From contig JAGGZG010000205.1 in NCBI GenBank assembly GCA_021162125.1, positions 1 through 20,188 on the forward strand: DNA of 20,188 bases, read 5' to 3'. The DNA is from Anaerolineae bacterium (GTDB lineage Bacteria > Chloroflexota > Anaerolineae > JACIWR01). The number at the start of each line of letters is the position of its first letter. Positions within the stretch are counted from its first letter, which is position 1. Shown here one piece after another: positions 6,454-13,702 of the stretch. The notes under the pieces are model-generated. The model was not told the DNA's origin. It searched no databases and saw only the letters and a list, made by a program, of their open reading frames with translations. The position numbers were made by a program, and so were the translations under genes.

Positions 6454-7440
6454 ATGACAGACACACAGACCAATGGCTCCAAGACCCGCCCCGTGCCGGC
6501 CGATTTCGCCGACAATGGCTTCTTCGGCCGAGACGTGCTCTCGGTCAAGCAATTCGACCGCAAGAAGCTGGATCACATCTGCCAGGTGGCGGACGAAATG
6601 CGCTCAATGGTGGAGCGCTTCGGGTCGGCCGACCTGCTCCAGGGCAAAGTGCTGGCCAACCTGTTCTACGAGCCCAGCACGCGCACCAGCTCGTCCTTCG
6701 CAGCGGCGATGATGCGCCTGGGTGGAAAAGTGATCAGCATCAACGAGGTGCGCTATTCCTCGGTGAGCAAAGGCGAATCTCTGCCCGACACCGTGCGCAC
6801 CCTGGAAAGCTACGCTGACGTGGTGGTGTTGCGCCACCCTGAGGTCGGAGCGGCGGCCAAAGCAGCACATTATGCGCGCAAACCGCTCATCAACGCCGGC
6901 GATGGCGTCGGGGAGCATCCCACACAGGCCCTGCTCGATTTCTACACCATCCGCCGCGAGTTGGGCCAGGTGGACGGCCTCAACGTGGCCATGGTGGGCG
7001 ACCTGAAATACGGGCGCACCGTCCACTCCCTCACCCGCTTGCTGCTCAACTACGACACCTCGTTCACTTTCGTCTCGCCCGATATTCTGCGCATGCCGGC
7101 CGAGATCATCGAAGAGGTCAAAGCGGCGGGGCACAGCTTCCGAGAGACGGACGACGTACACAGCGTGATCGGCGAAGTAGACGTACTCTACGTGACCCGC
7201 GTGCAAAAAGAACGCTTCGAGGATCTGGCCGATTATGAAGCGGTGAAAGGCTGCTACGTCATCACGCCCGAACTGATGCAGAAGGCCAAACAGAAGATGA
7301 TCATCATGCACCCGCTACCGCGCGTCGGCGAGATCAGCTACGCCGTGGACGACGATCCGCGCGCCGCTTACTTCCGCCAGGTGGAGAACGGGATGTACAT
7401 CCGCATGGCGCTACTGGCGGCAGTGCTGGGCAAGGCATAG
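6454..7440 (+). CDS. pyrB: Aspartate carbamoyltransferase catalytic subunit
   Basis: PyrB joins carbamoyl phosphate and aspartate to give carbamoyl aspartate, the committed step of the pathway. The protein has 328 residues. It shows the carbamoyl-phosphate loop FYEPSTRTSSSF (71-82), SKGES with K106, HPTQALLDFYTI (155-166), the aspartate-domain signature VGDLKYGRTVHS (181-192) and HPLPRVGEI (286-294). ATG 6454 follows a strong GGAGG (6441-6445, eight bases away). The frame stays open upstream to at least 6283, but that extension has no family likeness. No regulatory subunit gene (pyrI) is next to it, so it probably works as an unregulated trimer or with other partners. The pyrF-pyrE gene follows after seven bases. 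Confidence 0.96.
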   Translation: MTDTQTNGSKTRPVPADFADNGFFGRDVLSVKQFDRKKLDHICQVADEMRSMVERFGSADLLQGKVLANLFYEPSTRTSSSFAAAMMRLGGKVISINEVRYSSVSKGESLPDTVRTLESYADVVVLRHPEVGAAAKAAHYARKPLINAGDGVGEHPTQALLDFYTIRRELGQVDGLNVAMVGDLKYGRTVHSLTRLLLNYDTSFTFVSPDILRMPAEIIEEVKAAGHSFRETDDVHSVIGEVDVLYVTRVQKERFEDLADYEAVKGCYVITPELMQKAKQKMIIMHPLPRVGEISYAVDDDPRAAYFRQVENGMYIRMALLAAVLGKA

Positions 7441-7447
7441 GGCGCAC

Positions 7448-8860
7448 ATGGGATTCTACGAGAAACTGAAGGCGACAATCGAGCGCAACGACAGCCTGTT
7501 GTGTGTGGGGCTCGACCCCCGTCCAGAACACATTCCCGACGGGAGCGTGCTCGATTTCAACAAACGGGTCATTGACGCCACACACGACCTGGTCTGTGCC
7601 TACAAGCCCAACTTCGCCTTTTACGAGGCGCTGGGCTTGGCCGGCCTGGAGGCTTTGCAACGCACCATCGCCTACGTGCCCGACGGCATACCGGTGATCC
7701 TGGACGCCAAACGTAGCGACATCGGGAGCACGGCGGAGGCCTACGCCAGGGCCGCGTTCGAGGTGTGGGGCGCGGATGCAGTCACCGTGAACCCTTACCT
7801 GGGACGCGATGCAGTCGCGCCTTTCGTGGCTTATGCCGAGCGGGGCGTGTTCCTGCTGTGCCATACTTCCAACCCCGGCGCAAACGACCTGCAAACCCTG
7901 CCCGTGCACGGCGATCCGTTGTACCTCGCCGTAGCCCGGCGCGCGATGGAATGGGATGCCCACGGCAATCTGGGCCTGGTGGTCGGTGCCACGTTCCCGG
8001 ATGCGCTGCGGGCCGTGCGCGAACTTGCTCCGCAGACGTGGATACTGCTGCCAGGCATCGGCGCGCAGGGCGGCGACCTGGGGGCGGCGCTGGCGGCCGG
8101 GCTGAACGCGGCCGGTCGCGGGGTCATCGTCAACGTCTCACGCGGCGTGATACTCGCCGACGATCCACGCACCGCAGCGATGGGCCTGCGCGAGCGGATC
8201 AATCGCGTCCGGTCGGCAGCCTCACCCCCTGACCCCAGCGCTGCCGATTTGCCCGCGTCTCTGCGCCGGCTAGCCCTCGACCTGTTTGACGTCGGCTGCG
8301 TGCGCTTCGGCGACTTCACCCTCGCCTCCGGCAAACGCTCGCCGATTTACGTGGACCTGCGGTTGTTGGCATCGTATCCCGCCGTACTGGGCGCAGTCGC
8401 CCGGGCGTATGCCCATCTGCTGCGTAACATCTCGTACCAGCGCATCGCGGCCATCCCCTACGCAGCACTGCCCATCGGCACAGCAGTCGCGCTGGAGCTG
8501 GGTGTGCCGCTGATGTACCCTCGCAAAGAGATCAAAAGTTATGGCACCGGACGCGCCATTGAGGGTGAGTTCGTCTCCGGCGAGCGTGTGGGCGTGCTTG
8601 ATGACCTCATCACCACCGGTGGGAGCAAGATCAAGGCCATCGCCCCGCTGAAAGAGGCCGGCTTGCAGGTGCAGGACATCGTAGTGCTCATAGATCGCGA
8701 GCAGGGCGGCCGAGAAAAGCTGGCTGCGCACGGCTATCGTCTACGTGCGGTATTCACCCTGCGGGAGATGTTGGATACGCTGCGTGCTGCGGGACGCATC
8801 ACAGATCAGCAGTACCACACGGTGATGGAGTTTTTAGCCTCGGAAGGCAGCAACTCGTAG
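7448..8860 (+). CDS. pyrF-pyrE: Bifunctional OMP decarboxylase / orotate phosphoribosyltransferase (UMP synthase, PyrF-PyrE order)
   Basis: One 470-residue chain carries the last two steps to UMP. Residues 1-255 are OMP decarboxylase of the type with CVGLDPRPEHIP (19-30) and the catalytic DAKRSDIG (86-93; D86, K88, D91), then VNPYLGRDA (114-122). A short Pro/Ala/Ser linker (256-270) follows. Residues 272-465 are orotate phosphoribosyltransferase, with YVDLRLL, IPYAALPIGTA (336-346), YPRKEIKSYGTG (357-368) and the PRPP loop VLDDLITTGGS (383-393). The order is the reverse of animal UMP synthase (OPRT first). All key residues of both halves are present, so both should be active, with OMP passed within one protein. 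The ATG lies seven bases after pyrB and the ribosome site is weak, so translation may be coupled. Confidence 0.95.
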   Translation: MGFYEKLKATIERNDSLLCVGLDPRPEHIPDGSVLDFNKRVIDATHDLVCAYKPNFAFYEALGLAGLEALQRTIAYVPDGIPVILDAKRSDIGSTAEAYARAAFEVWGADAVTVNPYLGRDAVAPFVAYAERGVFLLCHTSNPGANDLQTLPVHGDPLYLAVARRAMEWDAHGNLGLVVGATFPDALRAVRELAPQTWILLPGIGAQGGDLGAALAAGLNAAGRGVIVNVSRGVILADDPRTAAMGLRERINRVRSAASPPDPSAADLPASLRRLALDLFDVGCVRFGDFTLASGKRSPIYVDLRLLASYPAVLGAVARAYAHLLRNISYQRIAAIPYAALPIGTAVALELGVPLMYPRKEIKSYGTGRAIEGEFVSGERVGVLDDLITTGGSKIKAIAPLKEAGLQVQDIVVLIDREQGGREKLAAHGYRLRAVFTLREMLDTLRAAGRITDQQYHTVMEFLASEGSNS

Positions 8861-8884
8861 CCAGAGTTTCACGAGAGAGCAGTC

Positions 8885-9817
8885 ATGTCACTCGATCTGA
8901 GCGTAGACCTATGCGGGATCAGGTTGCCCAACCCGCTGGTGCTGGCCTCCGGCATCCTGGGCACAAGCGCGCCGCTCCTGGAGCGAGTAGCGCGCTGCGG
9001 CGCAGGAGCGGTCACCACCAAATCGTGCGGGCCAGCACCCCGGGCCGGGCATCCGAACCCGACCGTCATAGATTGGGGCGGCGGGCTGATCAACGCCGTC
9101 GGATTGCCCAACCCAGGAGTGGAGGCCGAGGTCGAGATCATCGCCACGGCCATAGAGCAACTCGCTCCCCTGGGCGTACCTCTCATCGCCAGCATCTTCG
9201 CCGAAACCGTGGCCGGGTTCGCTGCCGTGGCCGAACGCATCAGCACCGCCAACCCCGATCTCATCGAGGTCAACATCTCCTGCCCCAACGTCACCGCCGA
9301 ATTTGGCCGCCCGTTCGCACTGGATCCGGCCAGCGCCGCCCAGGTCACTGCCGCCGTGCGGGCCGCCACCACTCTCCCCATCATCGTCAAGCTCTCACCT
9401 AACGTCACCGACATCGTCGCCATCGCCCGCGCGGTGGAGGATGCGGGCGCGGACGCCATCGCCGCGATCAACACCCTGGGGCCGGGAATGGTGATTGACG
9501 TTGAGAGCGGGCAGCCTATTCTGGCCAACCGGGTGGGCGGGGTATCGGGACCGGCTATCCGGCCCATCGCCGTGCGCTGCGTGTACGACATCTGCGCGGC
9601 GGTGAGCGTGCCGGTCGTGGGCATCGGCGGGGTGACGTGCGGGCGCGATGCGGTGGAGATGCTGATGGCTGGCGCTACAGCGGTGGGCGTGGGGTCGGCG
9701 GTGTATCAGGGCGGCCCAGAGGTCTTTGGGCACATCCGGGATGAGCTGGCGGGATGGATGCAGGCGCACGACTACGCCAGCCTCTCTGAGTTTCGGGGGA
9801 TAGCTCATGAGCGGTAA
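8885..9817 (+). CDS. pyrD: Dihydroorotate dehydrogenase, class 1B catalytic subunit
   Basis: PyrD oxidises dihydroorotate to orotate with FMN. The protein has 310 residues and starts with NPLVLASGILG (16-26) and a TTKS segment. The active-site loop EVNISCPNV (128-136) carries Cys133, the catalytic base of class 1 enzymes (class 2 uses Ser). FMN and phosphate segments follow: VKLSPNV, the GIGGV region and GATAVGVGSAVY. There is no N-terminal membrane helix, which also argues against class 2. The next gene is pyrK, which overlaps by 11 bases; class 1B enzymes need that partner to use NAD. The start ATG is 24 bases after the pyrF-pyrE stop. Confidence 0.95.
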   Translation: MSLDLSVDLCGIRLPNPLVLASGILGTSAPLLERVARCGAGAVTTKSCGPAPRAGHPNPTVIDWGGGLINAVGLPNPGVEAEVEIIATAIEQLAPLGVPLIASIFAETVAGFAAVAERISTANPDLIEVNISCPNVTAEFGRPFALDPASAAQVTAAVRAATTLPIIVKLSPNVTDIVAIARAVEDAGADAIAAINTLGPGMVIDVESGQPILANRVGGVSGPAIRPIAVRCVYDICAAVSVPVVGIGGVTCGRDAVEMLMAGATAVGVGSAVYQGGPEVFGHIRDELAGWMQAHDYASLSEFRGIAHER

Positions 9818-10529
9818 TCTGCCCAGTGCCGCGCGCATCGTCAGCATCACGGAGGAAAACGTCCGCGTCAAAACCTTAGTGCTGAACGCAAGGGCGCAGG
9901 CCCAACCCGGACAGTTCGCAATGGTCTGGCTACCGGGTGCGGACGAAAAACCCTTCAGCATCGTGGACGATCACCCGCTCACCTTCACCATCGCCCGCGT
10001 GGGACCGTTCACGCAACAGGTGCACGCCCTGAACGTGGGCGACCGGCTGTGGTGGCGTGGGCCGTTCGGGCGGGGGTTCGAGATCGTGGAGGGCAACGGT
10101 GCGCATCTGCTCATCGGCGGGGGATACGGCGCAGCACCGTTAGCGTTCCTGGCCCGGCGGCTACGTGCTGCCGGGAGGCAGGTCATCGCCATCATCGGAG
10201 CGAAGACAAAGGCGGAGTTATTGCTGGAGGCGCGCTTCGCCGCGATGGGCTGCACCGTCGTCGTCACTACTGAGGACGGTTCGGCGGGTGGGCGTGGGCT
10301 GGCCACCGACGTGGCCCGTGACGTGGCCCACCGGGAGCGCGTGGCCACGGTGTACGCCTGCGGTCCGGAGGGGATGCTGGCCGCAGTGGAGCGTTTGTGC
10401 GCCGAGCTTCATCTGCCCGGCCAGGTGAGCCGTGAAGGGTACATGCGCTGCGGGCTGGGGGTATGCGGATCATGCCACCACGGGCCGTGGCTCGTCTGCC
10501 GCGACGGCCCGGTGTTCACAGTAGGATAA
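9807..10529 (+). CDS. pyrK: Dihydroorotate dehydrogenase electron-transfer subunit
   Basis: PyrK carries electrons from PyrD to NAD through FAD and a [2Fe-2S] cluster. The protein has 240 residues. The FAD domain shows PGQFAMVWLPG (34-44) and KPFSI (48-52); the NAD domain shows LLIGGGYGAAPL (101-112) and YACGPEGM (183-190). The C-terminal cluster ligands are Cys215, Cys220, Cys223 and Cys231, spaced Cx4Cx2Cx7C; the last gap is shorter than the Cx11-12 I recall for Bacillus-type PyrK and looks more like archaeal forms. ATG 9807 lies inside the end of pyrD, so translation is probably coupled. It is the last gene of the cluster and faces rimM with only 17 bases between. Confidence 0.92.
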   Translation: MSGNLPSAARIVSITEENVRVKTLVLNARAQAQPGQFAMVWLPGADEKPFSIVDDHPLTFTIARVGPFTQQVHALNVGDRLWWRGPFGRGFEIVEGNGAHLLIGGGYGAAPLAFLARRLRAAGRQVIAIIGAKTKAELLLEARFAAMGCTVVVTTEDGSAGGRGLATDVARDVAHRERVATVYACGPEGMLAAVERLCAELHLPGQVSREGYMRCGLGVCGSCHHGPWLVCRDGPVFTVG

Positions 10530-10546
10530 CCCGACCACGTCACCGC

Positions 10547-11140
10547 TCAAATCAGCCCATCCATCAGGTGGACGACCAGCCGCCCGCCCTCTAGGTCAAC
10601 TTTCAGGACCACGTCGGCAATGGCGGGGATAAGCACCTCGCCGCGAGGGCCGTGCACCACGTACACCTCGTTGGAGCCGGTGAACAATACCTCGACTACC
10701 CGCCCCAGTGACTCACCCTCGTCGGTCCACACCTCCAATCCTTCGATCTGGTAGACGTAGTACTCGCCCTCGTCCAGGGGCATGGCCTCTTCGTGCGGGA
10801 CTTGCACCACCTGTCCGCGCAGAGCCTCGGCAGCGCTGCGGTCATCGTAGCCCGCCAGTTTAAGCAGTGCGTATCCCTGATGCAACCGGACCCGTTCCAG
10901 GCGACAGGGCATCGCCTCCTCGCCCAGGTACACGTGCTCAAGCAGGGCAAAACGTTCCGGCCAGTCGGTCAGGATCTCGACCTTTACCTCGCCCAGTATC
11001 CCCCACGGGCGCACGATCCTCCCAATGGCCAGATAGCGGGGCGGGCCTGGTGCGGATGACGAAGAGGGCTCAGAAGGCGGTCCTGCTACCCCTGAGCCCT
11101 TATCTTCGCGCGGTCGCAATTTGCGCGCAGTTCGCCGCAT
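10547..11140 (-). CDS. rimM: Ribosome maturation factor RimM
   Basis: RimM helps the 16S rRNA head domain fold and binds S19 during 30S assembly. The 197-residue protein has the N-terminal signature YLAIGRIVRPWGILGEVKV (36-54), the middle YDDRSAAEALRGQVV, and a PRC-barrel C-terminal half that includes YYVYQIEGLEVWTDEGE and EVLIPAIADVVLKVD. The first 35 residues are a charged, Pro/Ser-rich extension that most members lack. ATG 11138-11140 directly follows the khpA stop (TAG-ATG), with GGAG about nine bases upstream inside khpA, so the two genes are translationally linked. The usual next genes, trmD and rplS, are not here; the pyr cluster converges instead. Confidence 0.94.
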   Translation of the reverse strand: MRRTARKLRPREDKGSGVAGPPSEPSSSSAPGPPRYLAIGRIVRPWGILGEVKVEILTDWPERFALLEHVYLGEEAMPCRLERVRLHQGYALLKLAGYDDRSAAEALRGQVVQVPHEEAMPLDEGEYYVYQIEGLEVWTDEGESLGRVVEVLFTGSNEVYVVHGPRGEVLIPAIADVVLKVDLEGGRLVVHLMDGLI

Positions 11141-11368
11141 CTAGACGATCTCCAACGTTGCTCGCTTGCCCTGCTTGGCTGCGGTGACCCGCAACAAGGT
11201 GCGCATCGCGTTGGCCACACGACCCCCCTTGCCTATAACCCGCCCCATGTCCTCTGGGGCAACACGCAACTCGAAGATGATAGAGTTGGACCCCTCGATT
11301 TCAGTGACTTGCACCTGCGAGGGATCGTCCACCAGAGACTTGGCGATGTATTCGATGAGCTCCTTCAT
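11141..11368 (-). CDS. khpA: KH-domain RNA-binding protein KhpA (YlqC family)
   Basis: This is a small single-KH RNA-binding protein. In Firmicutes, KhpA acts with KhpB in RNA binding linked to cell envelope growth; KhpB is not in this window. It has 75 residues, normal for the family. It begins MKELIEYIAKSLVDDP and carries the GxxG loop in RVIGKGGRVANAMRTLL (43-59). AAAGGAG lies seven bases before the ATG. It sits between rpsP and rimM, its usual place, but the gap after rpsP is unusually long (225 bases). Confidence 0.94.
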   Translation of the reverse strand: MKELIEYIAKSLVDDPSQVQVTEIEGSNSIIFELRVAPEDMGRVIGKGGRVANAMRTLLRVTAAKQGKRATLEIV

Positions 11369-11593
11369 GGTTGTACTCCTTTCCTGATAGAAGCGCTGCC
11401 CTCCCGGGCAGGAGGGGGAGAACAGTAATTAGAGGACACCCCCCAATGTCCCCGGCGTCCAGCACACAGATTTTCCTCGGATGGGGAACCTCCGTGTCAC
11501 GCCCATGTACAACAATCTTTCTGGCGAGCCGCCGAAAAGGACCCCCGACAGCCCGCGTGTGGACCACCTCGAGAGCACCTCCTCCAAAAAGCT
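11369..11593 (-). other. Long rpsP-khpA spacer, possibly structured leader RNA
   Basis: No convincing gene is seen in these 225 bases, though rpsP and khpA are usually close. In the transcript sense (minus strand), GGCGT and ACGCC (11499-11503 and 11454-11458) pair, with ACAC/GTGT pairing inside at 11464-11467 and 11494-11497, around a region with further short stems. A second hairpin, CCCTCC/GGAGGG with a six-base loop, is centred near 11409, before the khpA ribosome site. A 98-codon GTG frame crosses the spacer but runs out of frame into khpA and looks like chance. Confidence 0.35.
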
Positions 11594-11905
11594 TCACTCA
11601 GCCGTAGCATCTGGTTCCGCCACCGTAGTCGCCAGGTCCTCGCCGGCCTTCATCTGGGCCAGTTTAGCGAGGATTCCCAGCTTCTCCAGCAGACGAGCGA
11701 CCGCATCACTGGGTTGCGCGCCCTGCGAGAGCCAGTACAGGGCCCGCTCCTCGTTTATCTCAACGATGGGTGGCTCCGTACGAGGATTGTAGAAGCCGAT
11801 GTTCTCGATGAAACGGCCATCGCGGGGAGAACGGGAATCGGCAACCACCACTCGATAACTAGGCTGTTTTTTTGCACCTACACGCCGCAATCGGATTCTT
11901 ACCAT
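11594..11905 (-). CDS. rpsP: 30S ribosomal protein bS16
   Basis: S16 is an early-binding 30S protein. The chain has 103 residues and starts with the classic MVRIRLRRVGAKKQPSYRVV, then DSRSPRDGRFIENIGFYNP and a C-terminal ALYWLSQGAQPSDAVARLLEKLG. A short acidic tail (EDLATTVAEPDATAE) follows the conserved part. The ATG has one of the best ribosome sites in the window: AAAGGAGGTGA (11915-11925, read on the minus strand). It leads the rpsP-khpA-rimM group, and a promoter candidate lies at 11939-11968. Confidence 0.97.
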   Translation of the reverse strand: MVRIRLRRVGAKKQPSYRVVVADSRSPRDGRFIENIGFYNPRTEPPIVEINEERALYWLSQGAQPSDAVARLLEKLGILAKLAQMKAGEDLATTVAEPDATAE

Positions 11906-11938
11906 TCGTCTGTCTCACCTCCTTTCCATCTTTGTGGA

Positions 11939-11968
11939 TTTATAGTGAACGTAGTGCGGTCTTGTGAA
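11939..11968 (-). promoter_or_regulatory. Candidate promoter of rpsP-khpA-rimM
   Basis: On the minus strand TTCACA (11963-11968) and TATAAA (11939-11944) are 18 bases apart, about 35 bases before the rpsP start. The -35 box is only moderate. The surrounding bases also take part in the short-repeat mix seen near 6263. Confidence 0.5.
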
Positions 11969-12004
11969 AACGGAACGAGAGCGATTACCCACTACGTGTT
12001 GCGT

Positions 12005-12916
12005 TCAGGCGAGAAACTTGTCAATTACGTACCCCAGGGTAAACAACAGCGCCGTAGCCGTATGCATTTTAATAGTAACCGCACAAGTAGGGATGAGCCT
12101 GGGCGTCTCGCCGTAGAACTGGCGGATACCCTGGATACCTTTGTAAGCCAGCGGCAGGCTCAGAAAAGCCAGCAACGTCGGCCAGGGCAGCAGGCCCACC
12201 AGGACACCGAGCAGAATGCTCAGATAAACGGCCACGATTATAGCGATGTAACCCGGCATCGCCCGCCGACGGCCCAGCATCACCACTATGGTCCGCTTAC
12301 CGGCCATTCTATCGGCGGCATAGTCCGGGAATTCGTTCACGTAAAGGATGAGCGAGACCAGCAGGCCCACCGGCAACGAGACCCACACAATCTCCGGGGT
12401 AACGCGCTGGGCCTGGACGTAATAGGCCCCACAGACGACGACCGGGCCGGCCAGGATGCCGGTCGCCAGCTCGCCCAGTCCTCGCCCAAAATAGGAGATT
12501 TTGGCATCGTACAGAAAAGACAACACCACGCCTATCAGCCCAAAAGCGAGCACACCCCAGCCCCGTGCCCAGGTCAGGTACAACCCGATGGCCACTACGA
12601 TGCCGTAGCAGAGAAACGCCAGCACCAGCATCCCCCGTGGCGAGATGATACCCTCCTGGATCACCCGGCTGCCCCCGCTGAAGGGAGTCAACTCCTGGTT
12701 GCCCTCGTCGTCGCCCGAAAGGTGGTCGAAGTAATCGTTGGCCGCATTGGTTCCCGCGTTGGCCAGAACCACCCCCAGAGCGGTTAGCAGGAAGTATCCC
12801 AGATAGAACGAGCCTTCGTTCCAGGCCACCGCTGCCCCAACCAACGTTTGGGTGGCCGTGGCTACGAAGAAGGGTGCGCGCAGAGCTCGCAGCAGGTTCT
12901 TGATGGATAAGCGCAC
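12005..12916 (-). CDS. UbiA-family prenyltransferase, MenA-like
   Basis: This membrane enzyme family joins a prenyl chain to an aromatic acceptor; the best guess is 1,4-dihydroxy-2-naphthoate prenyltransferase (MenA) for menaquinone. The protein has 303 residues and about eight or nine hydrophobic segments. The first prenyl-diphosphate/Mg site is NAANDYFDHLSGDD (57-70) and the second is YVNEFPDYAADRMAGKRT (192-209), both rich in the expected Asp. The run TPFSGGSRVIQEG (77-89) is typical of MenA-like members. The start is GTG at 12914-12916, preceded by GGGGAAG only three bases away, so the site is poor. No other menaquinone gene is near. Another aromatic acceptor is possible. Confidence 0.85.
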   Translation of the reverse strand: MRLSIKNLLRALRAPFFVATATQTLVGAAVAWNEGSFYLGYFLLTALGVVLANAGTNAANDYFDHLSGDDEGNQELTPFSGGSRVIQEGIISPRGMLVLAFLCYGIVVAIGLYLTWARGWGVLAFGLIGVVLSFLYDAKISYFGRGLGELATGILAGPVVVCGAYYVQAQRVTPEIVWVSLPVGLLVSLILYVNEFPDYAADRMAGKRTIVVMLGRRRAMPGYIAIIVAVYLSILLGVLVGLLPWPTLLAFLSLPLAYKGIQGIRQFYGETPRLIPTCAVTIKMHTATALLFTLGYVIDKFLA

Positions 12917-12966
12917 TTTCTTCCCCGGTCAGAAAAGTCACATCGAGGCTCGTGTGCCCGGAGCTT

Positions 12967-13356
12967 TTAAGAAGGCCACACCAGCCTTTCTTCTTTCTCA
13001 GCATGGAGTTTCCATATTCGCATCCCCGTATGGGTCACTCGGATCACTTTACCCATCCGTTTGGCCCGTGTATTGAATGCAGGATGCCGTAGGAAACGAC
13101 GGATAAAGCTGGCTACCTCGTACTGGCCCACAGCCAGGCAGACCAGACAGTAATCAGCATAACAAAGATGGCGATGGTAGAAACCCAGATCACGAGTGAA
13201 GAAGGTCACCGGGCCTAGCTGGTGCAGAAATGGGATGATCTCCTCGTCCTTCATTCCCTGGCGACCGACCTCGTGGCCGATCTGGCGAACCCGAACCCGC
13301 CAGCCACGCAAGAGTTGTCGTTGGCTGTCAGGGATGTTTTCATCCAGAACATTCAT
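12967..13356 (-). CDS. DUF5615 PIN-like toxin (VapC45-type) of a toxin-antitoxin pair
   Basis: The 129-residue protein reads as a DUF5615 PIN-like protein, a group thought to act as RNases in toxin-antitoxin modules. It begins MNVLDENIP, where D5 and E6 give the first acidic cluster. It then has MKDEEIIPFL (35-44) and the second acidic segment FFTRDLGFY (52-60), as expected in the short PIN-like fold. The C-terminal part is basic (FIRRFLRHPAFNTRAKRMGK). Its ATG overlaps the antitoxin stop as ATGA, so the two are translated together. The pair lies in the ffh-rpsP interval, a common chromosomal pattern for mobile modules. Toxic activity is inferred from family and context only. Confidence 0.82.
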   Translation of the reverse strand: MNVLDENIPDSQRQLLRGWRVRVRQIGHEVGRQGMKDEEIIPFLHQLGPVTFFTRDLGFYHRHLCYADYCLVCLAVGQYEVASFIRRFLRHPAFNTRAKRMGKVIRVTHTGMRIWKLHAEKEERLVWPS

Positions 13357-13607
13357 GAGCCGACCATCTCCAAAGCCAGCTCTGGCGCGTGAATGACCAA
13401 TGCCTCACGGGCCAGGCGAACAGCCTCAGCAAGCGCCTCTTTGGTCAATGCCCCACGCCATTCTTCGATAATTGCCTCCCAAGCCATGCCACTGGCTATC
13501 TGTTCAAGTACGTCTGCGACCAAGATACGTGTGCCGCGAAAAGTTGGCGCGCCGTGGCAAACAGCAGGATCAGCCACGATGTATCGTCCTAACGCTTTGA
13601 CTCTCAC
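13353..13607 (-). CDS. DUF433 antitoxin (VapB45-type)
   Basis: The 84-residue protein matches DUF433: GRYIVADPAVCHGAPTFRGTRILVADVLEQIASGMAWEAIIEEW is the family core (helix-turn-helix like, residues about 7-50), with the PTFRGTRI block as hallmark. DUF433 proteins are the usual partners of DUF5615 toxins and are expected to bind and neutralise the toxin and probably their own promoter. GTG 13605-13607 is chosen because AGGAGGTGAT (13611-13620) sits three bases before it; an ATG further upstream (13653-13655) would put this ribosome site inside the gene and add 16 residues with no family likeness. Confidence 0.86.
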   Translation of the reverse strand: MRVKALGRYIVADPAVCHGAPTFRGTRILVADVLEQIASGMAWEAIIEEWRGALTKEALAEAVRLAREALVIHAPELALEMVGS

Positions 13608-13702
13608 AGAATCACCTCCTAACAAGTAGCCCAAACGCGCCTGACAAATAGACACGCATACCCTCTCCCCTAGTCACGTGAGGTTTCCACTAAACCTGCC
13701 CG

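Noticed and set aside
11301..11597. 98-codon minus-strand frame with a GTGA overlap on the rpsP stop
   Set aside because: No ribosome site, no motif, and it runs out of frame through the khpA start. The stop overlap is probably chance.
11714..12787. Plus-strand open frame of 357 codons opposite rpsP and the prenyltransferase
   Set aside because: It is antisense to two genes, with a low-complexity, Gln/His-rich product and no motif.
13608..13655. Longer start for the DUF433 antitoxin
   Set aside because: The strong AGGAGGTGAT site would fall inside the gene, and the extra 16 residues are unlike the family.
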